Notes under the pieces: generated by a model
Told to the model about the DNA's origin: nothing
What the model saw: the letters and a program-made list of their open reading frames with translations, nothing else
Databases searched by the model: none
Part shown: one piece after another, positions 41,421 through 50,475 of the stretch
Layout of the letters: the number at the start of each line of letters is the position of its first letter
How positions within the stretch are numbered: the stretch's first letter is position 1
From: Burkholderiaceae bacterium
GTDB lineage: Bacteria > Pseudomonadota > Gammaproteobacteria > Burkholderiales > Burkholderiaceae_C
Direction: 5' to 3'
DNA: 64,000 bases
Assembly: GCA_016790175.1 (NCBI GenBank)
Contig: JAEUPI010000217.1
Coordinates: forward strand, 1-64,000
Program-made: the position numbers and the translations under genes

Positions 41421-42728
41421 TCAGCACGTGCGGAGCCACTGAATCGCGCGTTCAGCCGCTTCGAGACCCGAACGCACACTGCCCTCCAGCGTGGCCGGGT
41501 AGGGACCCTGCACATAGTCGCCACAGGCGAACAGGCCGGGCGCAACCACGATCGGCGGCCGCCGCAGGTCGGGCACGCAGGCAAACGTCGCGCGGCGTTC
41601 CACCATCGTTCGCATCCTGGCAGAGGGCCCGACCGCGACATGCAAGGGAATCTGCTTTTCGGCCTGCTGGCGAACGGCCTCCGTCAGTGCTTCTACACCC
41701 CCTGCCAGCCACGGGCCGGCACCACTGACCACGAAGGCCAACCGGCCTGAACACACCCCGAGCGCGTCGAGGTCGAACACGAATTGAGCAGGGTTGCCTT
41801 CGCCTGCATGCAAAGCCAGCATCGGCAACGGTATCGGTCGGGGGGATCGGTCCAGATAGACGGTAGCGATGGGTTCGTAGCGCAACGCCTCCGCCTGCTC
41901 GGCCCACCCAGGCGCGAGCGGCCGGACGAGCCTCGCAGCCTCGATGGCGGAACAGGCCAGCAACAGTGCGTCGAAACGTTCTCCATCCACGCGCCAGCCA
42001 CCACCATCGGGCAGCAGTTCGGCGATGCGCCGCCTCAGTTCAATGCGTGCCCCCTGGGCCGACAGCCAGGCCGCGGCGGGGCGGGGGAAGAGTTCCGACA
42101 GGCCGACGCGCGGCAGCAGCAGATCCGAACCGCCGGCCGTGCCGAACAGCGCATCGCCAAGCACCCGCAGAAACACGGTGGCGCTCGCCTGGTCGGCTGG
42201 TGTGTTCATCGCGGCCACGCACAACGGCTCGATCAGTTGCTCGCGAACGCGTTTCGGCAGCGCAGCGCACAAGGCGCCGACCGTGTCGACGCCCGGATTG
42301 CGCATGCCTTGTCTCCACCAACTCAGCGACGTATGCAACAGCGCAAGCCGCTCGCCGAGCGACCAGCCCCGCGCGCCGAGCACACCTCGGGCGAATCCCC
42401 ATAGTGCCGGCCCTGGAGCCACCTTCAGCCCTTGCCCGTCGGGGTATCGCAACTCCAACGGCAGGCGCCTGAGCAGCTTTGCCGTTTCGGCGCCCACAAG
42501 GCCCATGACGCGTTGCGTGGCCGTGTAGGCACCGATGAGGATGTGCTGCCCGTTGTCGAGTTCCGCCCCGTCGGGCCGACGCACGGTGCGCGCTCGACCG
42601 CCGACCTGAGGTGCCATCTCGAAAACCGCGACAGTCTGGCCGGCTTCGGTGGCGCGTACCGCCGCCGACAAGCCAGCCCAGCCGGCGCCGATGACGGCCA
42701 ACCGCGCCGGATGCGGCGCCACGCTCAC
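41421..42728 (-). CDS. hpnE: Squalene-associated FAD-dependent desaturase
   Basis: A 435-residue flavin amine oxidase-like protein. The FAD loop is LAVIGAGWAGLSAA at the N-terminus and VGGRARTVR follows. In the HpnC/D/E pathway it reduces hydroxysqualene to squalene. It starts at GTG 42728, which overlaps the hpnD stop (GTGA). Clear homology to the carotene desaturase/hpnE family and the operon order make the assignment firm. The IclR gene lies 30 bases downstream. Confidence 0.92.
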   Translation of the reverse strand: MSVAPHPARLAVIGAGWAGLSAAVRATEAGQTVAVFEMAPQVGGRARTVRRPDGAELDNGQHILIGAYTATQRVMGLVGAETAKLLRRLPLELRYPDGQGLKVAPGPALWGFARGVLGARGWSLGERLALLHTSLSWWRQGMRNPGVDTVGALCAALPKRVREQLIEPLCVAAMNTPADQASATVFLRVLGDALFGTAGGSDLLLPRVGLSELFPRPAAAWLSAQGARIELRRRIAELLPDGGGWRVDGERFDALLLACSAIEAARLVRPLAPGWAEQAEALRYEPIATVYLDRSPRPIPLPMLALHAGEGNPAQFVFDLDALGVCSGRLAFVVSGAGPWLAGGVEALTEAVRQQAEKQIPLHVAVGPSARMRTMVERRATFACVPDLRRPPIVVAPGLFACGDYVQGPYPATLEGSVRSGLEAAERAIQWLRTC

Positions 42729-43573
42729 GCACCGCGCCACTGCGTGCGCGCAGCGATCCACAGCTTGCGCAAGGGTGTCAGCGACGTGCGCTGATGAAGG
42801 ACGCGAAAGCCATCCGCCTCGATCTCGCGCAGCAGCGATCTGTAGATGTTGGCCATCATCAAGCCCGGTTTCTGCGCCACGCGATCGGCCTCTGGCAGAA
42901 CCTGCAAGGCCTCGTCGTAGGACCGATGAGCGCGCTCCGCCTGAAACTGCATCAGTGCCAGGAATCTGTCGCTGTATCCCCAGGGCGGCTGCCGCTGGAG
43001 GATCTCTGACGCCTTGACGTCGAATTGCTGAAGCTCGGACATCGGAATGTAGATGCGGCCGCGCCGCGCATCGTCACCCACGTCACGAATGATGTTGGTC
43101 AGTTGCAGTGCGCGCCCGAGAAGGTGGGCGTAGCGCGTGGTGTCGTCATGGGTGCGGCCGAAGATGTTTGCTGCCACTTCCCCGACGACGCCTGCCACAA
43201 GGTGGCAATACGTCGCCAATCCGGCGAAGTCGAGGTAACGTGTCCGGTCCAGGTCCATCTGGCAGCCATCAATGATGGCCAGCAGATGCGGTGCGTGGAT
43301 GTCGTAGGCGCGCAGATGCGCGCTGAGCGCCTGCATCACCGGGTGGCTCGGCCGACCGGCGAAGCTCGCCGCAACCTCCTGGCGCCACCACTGGAGCTTG
43401 CGTGCGGCAACCCCGGGATCCGACACCTCGTCGACCACGTCGTCGACCTCGCGACAGAACGCGTAGAAGGCGGTGATCGCCGCGCGTCGCGGCGGCGGCA
43501 GGAACAGGAATGCGTAGTAGAACGACGAGCCGCTTTGTGCTGCCTTCCGCTGTACGTACTGCTCCGGCGTCAT
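42725..43573 (-). CDS. hpnD: Presqualene diphosphate synthase
   Basis: A 282-residue trans-isoprenyl diphosphate synthase. FYAFCREVDDVVDEVSD is the first Asp-rich motif and IIRDVGDDARRGRIYIP the second. It joins two farnesyl diphosphates to presqualene diphosphate. ATG 43573 (MTPEQYVQRKAA) is chosen because it overlaps the hpnC stop by four bases and begins the conserved family sequence; an upstream GTG (43624) would add 17 non-conserved residues. Confidence 0.94.
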   Translation of the reverse strand: MTPEQYVQRKAAQSGSSFYYAFLFLPPPRRAAITAFYAFCREVDDVVDEVSDPGVAARKLQWWRQEVAASFAGRPSHPVMQALSAHLRAYDIHAPHLLAIIDGCQMDLDRTRYLDFAGLATYCHLVAGVVGEVAANIFGRTHDDTTRYAHLLGRALQLTNIIRDVGDDARRGRIYIPMSELQQFDVKASEILQRQPPWGYSDRFLALMQFQAERAHRSYDEALQVLPEADRVAQKPGLMMANIYRSLLREIEADGFRVLHQRTSLTPLRKLWIAARTQWRGA

Positions 43574-44442
43574 GCCAACCTGTGGGGCTCGAACTGTCGG
43601 CTCGAAAAACACAGGCTTCGCCACGCGAGCAGGGGCATGTCGCTCGCCACGAGTCGAGGTCGCCGGAGGTGCGAGCGGAACCGCATGTGCGCGATTTTCT
43701 CAAGAATGCGCCACCCGCCATGCATGACCAGGCGCAGTTCCCAGCCGGCACGACCGGGCACGCGCAATGGCAGCTGGGCACCTTCGGCCATCGTCTGCGC
43801 GGTCCAGTGCACGAGGTCGGCCACCAGCGCACACGCCGCCGCATCATTTGCCGGATCAGCGAGCCGTTCGGGTTCGATGCCGTGCCGCTTGCAGTCCGTC
43901 ATCGGCAAGTAGATACGCCCGCGCGAAACGTCGACACTCAGGTCCTGCCAGAAATTGACGAGCTGCAGAGCACTGCAAATGGCATCGGATGCGCGCAGCA
44001 AGGCATCGTCGTCGATGCCGTAGAGGTGCAGCAGCAGACGTCCGATCGGATTGGCCGAGCGCCGACAGTAGTCGAGCAGTGCATCTCGCGACTCGTATCG
44101 GGGATTGCGCACGTCCTGTTCAAAGGCATCGAGCAGATCGAGCAACAAGGGCATTGGCAACCTGTGCCGGCGGATCTGCTGCGCCAGAGGCACGAAAAGC
44201 TCCGGCCACGGCACATCGGTCGGGGCGGGTACCGTGCCGGACACGCGCAGTAGCGCTTGCCGGAAGCGACCCAGATCGGCGAGGCGCTGGGGCGGCGTCG
44301 CATCGCCTTCGTCTGCAAGATCGTCGGCGGTGCGGGCAAAGGTGTAGATGGCGCGAATCGGCGCGCGCAATCGCGGCGGGCACAAGACCGACGCGACGGG
44401 AAAGTTCTCGTAGTGGTCGATGCCCACGACGGGATTGTCCAT
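43570..44442 (-). CDS. hpnC: Hydroxysqualene synthase
   Basis: A 290-residue squalene/phytoene synthase-family enzyme. YTFARTADDLADEGD and NFWQDLSVDVSRGRIYLP are the two Asp-rich metal sites. It converts presqualene diphosphate to hydroxysqualene. First gene of the hpnC-D-E set, whose members overlap by four bases each. Its upstream region faces the divergent RND operon. No squalene-hopene cyclase is present in the window, so the end product here is squalene unless shc lies elsewhere. Confidence 0.93.
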   Translation of the reverse strand: MDNPVVGIDHYENFPVASVLCPPRLRAPIRAIYTFARTADDLADEGDATPPQRLADLGRFRQALLRVSGTVPAPTDVPWPELFVPLAQQIRRHRLPMPLLLDLLDAFEQDVRNPRYESRDALLDYCRRSANPIGRLLLHLYGIDDDALLRASDAICSALQLVNFWQDLSVDVSRGRIYLPMTDCKRHGIEPERLADPANDAAACALVADLVHWTAQTMAEGAQLPLRVPGRAGWELRLVMHGGWRILEKIAHMRFRSHLRRPRLVASDMPLLAWRSLCFSSRQFEPHRLA

Positions 44443-44461
44443 TCGTGGCCCGACCTGACGT

Positions 44462-44504
44462 TTGACACGCCAACTTCGGTCAAATACAGTACTGACCGGT
44501 CAGT
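44462..44504 (+). promoter_or_regulatory. RND-pump promoter with perfect TetR-type operator
   Basis: TTGACA (44462-44467) and TACAGT (44485-44490) are spaced exactly 17 bases: a near-consensus sigma-70 promoter. Directly after it lies ACTGACCGGTCAGT (44491-44504), a perfect 14-base palindrome over the transcription start. Such an operator is typical of TetR-family repressors of efflux pumps. No tetR gene is in the window, so the repressor must be encoded elsewhere. Confidence 0.8.
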
Positions 44505-44545
44505 CATTAATTGCGCATCCGCCTTTCGCGCGGGGCGACGCCACC

Positions 44546-45670
44546 ATGAAACGATCCTCGCACAGCGCGTTCGGCGCGCTTTCCGCTGCCATTTGGCTAC
44601 TCGCGGCATGCTCGCCGCCGCCGCAGCCCCCGGAACCGGTGCGAGCCGTACGGACGGTCGTGGTGGCTGCCGGCGAAGCGGGAGGCCAGCACGACTATGC
44701 AGCGGAGGTCCGTGCACGCACCGAGTCGCGGCTCGGATTTCGTGTACCGGGCAAGGTGGCCAGCCGCAGCGTGAACCTGGGCGACACCGTCAAACCCGGC
44801 CAGGTGCTTGCGCGCCTGGATCCGTCGGACCTGAGGCTCGCGCTGGAGGCCGCGCAGTCCGCATTGGCCGCAGCGCAGGCGAACTACGAGTTCAGTGCTG
44901 CAGAGTTGAAGCGATTTCGTGAGCTGAAGGAGCAGGGCTTCATCAGCGGCTGGGAACTCGAGCGCCGCGAGACGGCGAACGCCGCGGCCAAGGCCCAATT
45001 CGAGCAAGCCAAGGTTCAGGCCAGCACGCAGGGCAACCAGGCGCGCTATGCGAATCTCGTTGCCGACGCGCCGGGTGTCATCACCGGTGTCGAAGCGGAA
45101 CCAGGTGCGGTCGTGGCGGCGGGATCGCCGGTGGTCAGGCTCGCCCAAGACGGTCCCCGCGACGTCGTGTTCAGCTTGCCGGAGGACCGCGTGGCGCTGC
45201 TGCGAGCAATGGTGGGCAAGCCCGCGGCGCTGAAGGTGCAACTGTGGTCCGATCGGCAGACGTGGCTGCCTGCCAGCGTGCGCGAAGTGGCGGCTTCGGC
45301 CGATCCGACGACCCGCACCTTCCTGGTCAAGGCCGATGTCGGACGAGCCGCGTTCAAGCTCGGCCAGACGGCGACGGTGCGCATCGAGAGCCCGCGCGTC
45401 GCCGGAGTCGTGCGGTTGCCGCTCTCGGCGGTGGTCGAGCGCGAGGGCGGGCCTGCCGTCTGGTTGCTCGACACGGCCAGCATGACCGTGAAGACGGTGC
45501 CGGTGCGCGTGGCCGGCGCTGACGGGAACGAAGTGGTCATCGCCGACGGTCTCAGTCCGGGGCAGCGCGTGGTGACCGCCGGCACACACGTGCTGACCCA
45601 GGGACAGAAGGTACGCCCCTACGTCGAGCCCAAGGTCACCGCCGCCACTGCCGAACTCGCGACGCGCTGA
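44546..45670 (+). CDS. RND efflux periplasmic adaptor (membrane fusion) lipoprotein
   Basis: A 374-residue membrane-fusion protein. The lipobox LLAAC (Cys22) ends the signal sequence, so it is lipid-anchored in the inner membrane. Lipoyl and hairpin domains follow (RLGFRVPGKVASRSVNLGDTV, then a long coiled coil near residues 85-160), then the beta-barrel and membrane-proximal domain. It links the RND pump to an outer membrane channel. ATG 44546 is preceded by GGGGCGA. It is followed by the pump gene after 17 bases. Drug range unknown. Confidence 0.92.
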   Translation: MKRSSHSAFGALSAAIWLLAACSPPPQPPEPVRAVRTVVVAAGEAGGQHDYAAEVRARTESRLGFRVPGKVASRSVNLGDTVKPGQVLARLDPSDLRLALEAAQSALAAAQANYEFSAAELKRFRELKEQGFISGWELERRETANAAAKAQFEQAKVQASTQGNQARYANLVADAPGVITGVEAEPGAVVAAGSPVVRLAQDGPRDVVFSLPEDRVALLRAMVGKPAALKVQLWSDRQTWLPASVREVAASADPTTRTFLVKADVGRAAFKLGQTATVRIESPRVAGVVRLPLSAVVEREGGPAVWLLDTASMTVKTVPVRVAGADGNEVVIADGLSPGQRVVTAGTHVLTQGQKVRPYVEPKVTAATAELATR

Positions 45671-45687
45671 CCCGGGAGACCCACGCG

Positions 45688-48600
45688 ATGTCTGCCGCGC
45701 TGGCCACCTCCGACGCTTCCCGATCGAAGCTCAACCTCTCACGCTGGGCGCTCGAACATCCTGCGCTCACGCGCTATCTCATGATCGTGCTGCTCGCACT
45801 CGGCTTTGCCGCGTACTTCCAGCTTGGTCAGGATGAAGATCCGCCGTTCACCTTCCGTGCCATGGTGGTGCAGGCCTTCTGGCCCGGCGCCACCGCGCAG
45901 CAGGTGGCCGAGCAGGTGACCGATCGGATCGAGAAGACGCTTCAGGAGGTGCCGTACGCCGACATCGTCCGAAGCTACTCCAAGCCCGGTGAGTCGCTGA
46001 CCTTCCTGCAACTGAAGGACAGCTCGCCACCCAAGGAGGTGGCCAACAGCTGGTACCAGGCCCGCAAGCGTGTCGGGGATATGCGGGGCACGCTGCCGCA
46101 AGGCGTGCTCGGGCCGTTCTTCAACGACGACTTCGGCGATGTCTACGGGTCGATCTACTCGTTGACGGCCGACGGCTTCTCCGACGAGGAACTGCGCGTC
46201 TTCGCCGAAGATGTCCGATCGGCCTTGTTGCGTGTACCCGACGTGGCAAAGGTCGAGATCTTTGGTGCCCAACCCGAGAAACTCTTCATCGAGATCTCGC
46301 AGCGTCGGCTCGCGCAAATGGGGTTGGATTTCGGCCAGGTACTGGCTCAGCTGGGCGCCCAGAACGCCGTCGAAGGCGCGGGCGTGTTGAATGCGGGACA
46401 GCAGAACCTGCAGGTGCGCGTGGGCGGCGCATTCGATTCGGTGGAGGAGCTGCGCCGGTTCCCGATTCGCGCAACCAATCCCGCCACCGGGCAGTCCAGC
46501 AGTCTGCGACTCGGCGATCTCGCTGACATCCGACGTGGTACGGTCGATCCGCCGACGACCAAGGTGCGCCACCAGGGCAAGCCGGTGATTGCGCTTGGAG
46601 TGGCCATGGCCAAGGGCGGCGACATCATCGCGCTCGGCAAAGCGCTCGGCGCGAAGACCGACGAGCTGCGACGGGACCTGCCGGTCGGCATCGAGCTCGC
46701 GCGCATACAGGATCAGCCGCGCGCGGTATCGCGCTCCGTGGGCGAGTTCGTGAGGGTACTGGTCGAGGCCATCGGCGTCGTGCTGCTGGTGAGCTTCATC
46801 AGCCTGGGATTGCACACCAAGCCCCTGCGCATCGACATCTGGCCCGGCCTGGTCGTGGGAATCACGATCCCGCTGGTGCTCGCGATCACCTTCGTCACGA
46901 TGTACTACTGGGGCGTCGGCCTGCACAAGATTTCGCTGGGCTCGCTCATCATCGCGCTGGGATTGCTGGTGGACGACGCCATCATTGCCGTGGAGATGAT
47001 GGTGCGCAAGCTGGAGGAGGGCTACGACAAGATGCGCGCCGCGACCTTCGCCTACGAGGTCACGAGCATGCCGATGCTGACCGGAACGCTGATCACCGCG
47101 GCCGGCTTTCTGCCGATCGGACTCGCGAAGTCGGTGACCGGGGAGTACACCTTCGCGATATTCGCCGTCACGTCTGCAGCATTGATCATCAGCTGGTTGG
47201 TGTCTGTCACCTTCGTGCCCTACCTCGGCGCGCTGCTTCTGCACACGAGGAGCCAGGTGGGCGCCAGCGAGGCGCACGAGCTGTTCGACACGCCGTTCTA
47301 CAGCCGTTTCCGGCGAGCGGTCGACTGGTGCGTCGAGCATCGCTGGGTGACGATCGGCGCCACCGCTGTCGTGTTCGCGCTCGGCATTGTCGGCATGGGC
47401 CGTGTGCAGCAGCAGTTCTTCCCCGATTCCAGTCGACCCGAGATCCTCGTGGACCTGTGGCTGCCCGAAGGATCGACGATCCAGGAAACCGAGGCGGTGG
47501 CCCGGCGATTCGAGTCGCGCATGATGCGTGATCCCGGCATGGAATCGGTGAGCGTCTGGATCGGTTCCGGCGTGCCGCGGTTCTACCTGCCGCTGGACCA
47601 GATCTTTCCCCAATCCAACGTCAGCCAGTCGATTCTGCTGACCAAGGGCATAGCCGAACGCGAGGAGCTGCGCCAGCGCCTGCCCGCGTTGCTGGCCGAG
47701 GAGTTCCCCGAGGTGCGCGGCCGCGTGAAGCTGCTGCCCAACGGACCGCCAGTTCCGTATCCGGTGATGTTCCGCGTCGTGGGCACCGATGCACTCACCG
47801 TGCGGCAGTGGGCCGACAAGGCGAAGACCATCGTGCAGGCCGATCCGGCCATGCGAGGGGTCAACGACAACTGGAACGAATCCATCAAGGCGCTGCGATT
47901 GGAGATCGACCAGGACAAGGCGCGTGCGCTGGGGGTCACCAGCCAGTCGGTGGCGCAGGCCTCGCGCACCATCCTCTCCGGCACCACGATCGGCCAGTAC
48001 CGCGAGGGCGACAAGCTGGTCGACATCGTGCTGCGGCAGCCGCTCGAGGAGCGCAACGCGATCACCGATATCGGCAACGGCTATCTGCCGACGACCACTG
48101 GCCGTTCGATACCACTCACGCAAGTCGCCAATGTCGATTTCGGCTTCGAGCCCGGCGTGATGTGGCGGGAGGGCCGGAAGTTCGCGGTGACCGTCCAGGG
48201 CGACGTCGTCGAGGGTGTTCAGGGACCGACCGTGACCTACCGCATCTGGCCGAAGCTGCAGCAACTTCAAGCGCAGATGCCGCCCGGCTACGCGATCCAG
48301 ATCGCGGGCACGGTGGAGGAAAGCAGCAAGGGCCAGGGCTCGATCGCCGTGGGGGTGCCGGTGATGCTGTTCATCATGATCACGCTGCTGATGCTTCAGC
48401 TGCAGAGCTTTTCGCGCGCGATGCTGGTGTTCCTGACGGGCCCTCTCGGGCTGGCCGGCGTGGCCGCGGCGCTGCTGGTGTCGAACCGGCCGTTCGGCTT
48501 CGTGGCGCTGCTCGGTGTCATCGCATTGACTGGCATGATCATGCGCAATTCGGTGATCCTGATCGACCAGATCGAGCAGGACCGTGCTCGCGGTGTGCCC

Positions 48601-48828
48601 GCCTGGACGGCGATCGTCGAGGCCGCGGTACGACGCTTTCGCCCGATCGTGCTGACGGCCGCAGCCGCCGTGCTGGCCATGATTCCCCTTTCGCGCAGCG
48701 TGTTCTGGGGCCCGATGGCCGTGGCCATCATGGGCGGGCTGATCGTCGCCACGGCGCTGACACTGCTGTCGCTGCCAGCCGTGTATGCCGCATGGTTCAG
48801 GGTCAAGCGCCCAGCGTCGGCCGGCTAG
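45688..48828 (+). CDS. RND multidrug efflux inner-membrane transporter
   Basis: A 1046-residue AcrB/MexB-class proton antiporter with 12 transmembrane helices and two large periplasmic loops. In helix 4 the proton-relay pair is present (GLLVDDAIIAVEMM, equivalent to AcrB Asp407/Asp408). In helix 10 the AcrB Lys940 position reads Arg (MIMRNSVILID). RFRPIVLTAAAAVLAMIPLS holds the Arg equivalent to Arg971. It forms a pump with the upstream adaptor; no outer membrane factor follows, so a TolC/OprM-type channel must be shared. ATG 45688 follows GGGAGA. The substrate is not predictable. Confidence 0.93.
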   Translation: MSAALATSDASRSKLNLSRWALEHPALTRYLMIVLLALGFAAYFQLGQDEDPPFTFRAMVVQAFWPGATAQQVAEQVTDRIEKTLQEVPYADIVRSYSKPGESLTFLQLKDSSPPKEVANSWYQARKRVGDMRGTLPQGVLGPFFNDDFGDVYGSIYSLTADGFSDEELRVFAEDVRSALLRVPDVAKVEIFGAQPEKLFIEISQRRLAQMGLDFGQVLAQLGAQNAVEGAGVLNAGQQNLQVRVGGAFDSVEELRRFPIRATNPATGQSSSLRLGDLADIRRGTVDPPTTKVRHQGKPVIALGVAMAKGGDIIALGKALGAKTDELRRDLPVGIELARIQDQPRAVSRSVGEFVRVLVEAIGVVLLVSFISLGLHTKPLRIDIWPGLVVGITIPLVLAITFVTMYYWGVGLHKISLGSLIIALGLLVDDAIIAVEMMVRKLEEGYDKMRAATFAYEVTSMPMLTGTLITAAGFLPIGLAKSVTGEYTFAIFAVTSAALIISWLVSVTFVPYLGALLLHTRSQVGASEAHELFDTPFYSRFRRAVDWCVEHRWVTIGATAVVFALGIVGMGRVQQQFFPDSSRPEILVDLWLPEGSTIQETEAVARRFESRMMRDPGMESVSVWIGSGVPRFYLPLDQIFPQSNVSQSILLTKGIAEREELRQRLPALLAEEFPEVRGRVKLLPNGPPVPYPVMFRVVGTDALTVRQWADKAKTIVQADPAMRGVNDNWNESIKALRLEIDQDKARALGVTSQSVAQASRTILSGTTIGQYREGDKLVDIVLRQPLEERNAITDIGNGYLPTTTGRSIPLTQVANVDFGFEPGVMWREGRKFAVTVQGDVVEGVQGPTVTYRIWPKLQQLQAQMPPGYAIQIAGTVEESSKGQGSIAVGVPVMLFIMITLLMLQLQSFSRAMLVFLTGPLGLAGVAAALLVSNRPFGFVALLGVIALTGMIMRNSVILIDQIEQDRARGVPAWTAIVEAAVRRFRPIVLTAAAAVLAMIPLSRSVFWGPMAVAIMGGLIVATALTLLSLPAVYAAWFRVKRPASAG

Positions 48829-48913
48829 AATCTGCGGCTCCGTCGTGACCGGCTCGCCTGGGCGGCGCACGGCGCGCGGCAGCCGCGGATGCGCCCGGCC
48901 GCCGTGATCCCGG

Positions 48914-49000
48914 GCGCGGGTGGCGAAATTGGTAGACGCACCAGGTTTAGGTCCTGACGCCTTCATCGGCGTGCCGGTTCGAGTCCGGCCCCGCGCACCA
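48914..49000 (+). tRNA. tRNA-Leu (UAG)
   Basis: 87 bases with acceptor GCGCGGG / CCCGCGC and encoded CCA. It has a long variable arm as in class II tRNAs. The anticodon loop TTTAGGT gives anticodon UAG, reading CUN leucine codons including the CTA codons used in the leuA leader. Pair 27-43 of the anticodon stem is a C-A mismatch. It lies between the RND pump and tig. Confidence 0.95.
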
Positions 49001-49027
49001 GCAATTGTCTGAATCGAGAGCTCCAAC

Positions 49028-50335
49028 ATGGCAGTCCAGATCGAAACCCTAGAGAAGCTCGAGCGCCGCATGACGCTCACCGTGCCGGCCAACGAGATCA
49101 ATGCCGAAGTCGAGAATCGTCTGAAGAAGTTGTCGCGCACGGTGCGCGCGGACGGATTCCGGCCAGGCAAGGTGCCGATGTCGGTGGTGGCGCAGCGCTA
49201 CGGCTATTCCGTGCAGTACGACGTGATGAACGACAAGATCGGCGTCGCGTTCAACCAGGCCGCCAACGAAGCCAAGCTGCGCGTGGCCGGCATGCCGCGC
49301 ATCACGCCCAAGGAAGGCGCGCCCGAGGGGACGATGGCTTTCGACGCGACGTTCGAGGTCTATCCGGAGGTCAAGATCGGGGATCTTTCGGCTGTGGAGA
49401 TCGAGCGCGCCAGCTGCGAGGTCACCGACGCCGCCATCGATCGCACGATCGACATCCTTCGCAAGCAGCGGCGAACCTTCACCCAACGCCCGGCGACGGA
49501 AGGCGCCGCCGAATCCGATCGAGTGACGATCGACTTCGACGGCAAGATCGACGGTGAGTCGTTCGCGGGCGGCAAAGCCGATGGATTCACCTTCACGATC
49601 GGTGAAGGCCAGATGCTCGAGCAGTTCGACAAGGCCGTGCGCGGCATGAAGGTCGGCGAGTCGAAGACCTTTGCGCTGCAGTTCCCGGCCGACTATCACG
49701 GCAAGGACGTGGCCGGCAAGGAGGCAGACTTCCTCGTCACCATGAAGAAGATCGAGGCGCAGCACCTTCCCACCGTAGACGAGGCGTTCATCAAGTCGCT
49801 CGGCATCGCGGCCGGCACGACGGAGGCGCTGCGGGCCGACGTGAAGAAGAACCTCGAGCGCGAAGTGAAGTTCCGCATCCTTGCCCGCAACAAGGCCGCT
49901 GCGATGGACTCGCTGGTCAAGGTGGCCGAACTCGACGTGCCCAAGGCGCTGGTCGAATCCGAGGTCGAGCGCATGACCGACGGCGCCCGTGAGGACCTCA
50001 AGAAGCGCGGGGTGAAGGATGCCGAGAAGGCACCGATCCCGACCGAGATCTTCCAGCCGCAGGCAGAGCGACGCGTGCGCCTGGGCCTGGTGGTGGCCGA
50101 ACTCGTTCGCCAGAACGCATTGCAGGCCAAGCCGGAACAGCTGCAGGCGCACATCGAGGAGTTGTCGCAGAGCTACGAGAAGCCCGCCGAGGTGATGCGT
50201 TGGTACCTTTCCGATCGCAATCGAATGGCCGAGGTGGAGGCGATCGTCATCGAGTCGAACGTCACCCAGTTCGTGCTCGGCAAGGCCAAGGTCGTCGACA
50301 AGGCATTGGCATTTGACGAACTGATGGACGCATGA
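49028..50335 (+). CDS. tig: Trigger factor
   Basis: A 435-residue ribosome-associated chaperone and peptidyl-prolyl isomerase. N-domain with the ribosome-docking signature GFRPGKVPMSVV, a central FKBP-type PPIase domain (about residues 155-240, VTIDFDGKIDGESFAGG), and a helical C-domain that cradles nascent chains. Length equals E. coli Tig (432). It heads the proteostasis cluster tig-clpP-clpX-lon, with a tRNA-Leu 27 bases upstream. Confidence 0.97.
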   Translation: MAVQIETLEKLERRMTLTVPANEINAEVENRLKKLSRTVRADGFRPGKVPMSVVAQRYGYSVQYDVMNDKIGVAFNQAANEAKLRVAGMPRITPKEGAPEGTMAFDATFEVYPEVKIGDLSAVEIERASCEVTDAAIDRTIDILRKQRRTFTQRPATEGAAESDRVTIDFDGKIDGESFAGGKADGFTFTIGEGQMLEQFDKAVRGMKVGESKTFALQFPADYHGKDVAGKEADFLVTMKKIEAQHLPTVDEAFIKSLGIAAGTTEALRADVKKNLEREVKFRILARNKAAAMDSLVKVAELDVPKALVESEVERMTDGAREDLKKRGVKDAEKAPIPTEIFQPQAERRVRLGLVVAELVRQNALQAKPEQLQAHIEELSQSYEKPAEVMRWYLSDRNRMAEVEAIVIESNVTQFVLGKAKVVDKALAFDELMDA

Positions 50336-50475
50336 GTCCGCGCGCCGGGCCCATCGTCGCCGCGGAGCGCTCGGCAAACCAGCCGGGCGCCTCGCGTGCT
50401 TTTCGGCCGGCAAGGCGGCGGCGTGCCACGACATAATTCCGCGCAGTGACGACTTTTTCGCGTAGAGGAATCGGG

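Noticed and set aside
43574..43624. A longer hpnD start at GTG 43624
   Set aside because: The extra 17 residues are not conserved and would lengthen the overlap with hpnC; ATG 43573 fits the ATGA coupling.
45739..49170. A very long open frame on the minus strand opposite the RND pump and tig
   Set aside because: It mirrors the codon structure of the plus-strand genes (GC-rich third positions), runs across a tRNA gene and has no recognisable domain. It is an antisense shadow.
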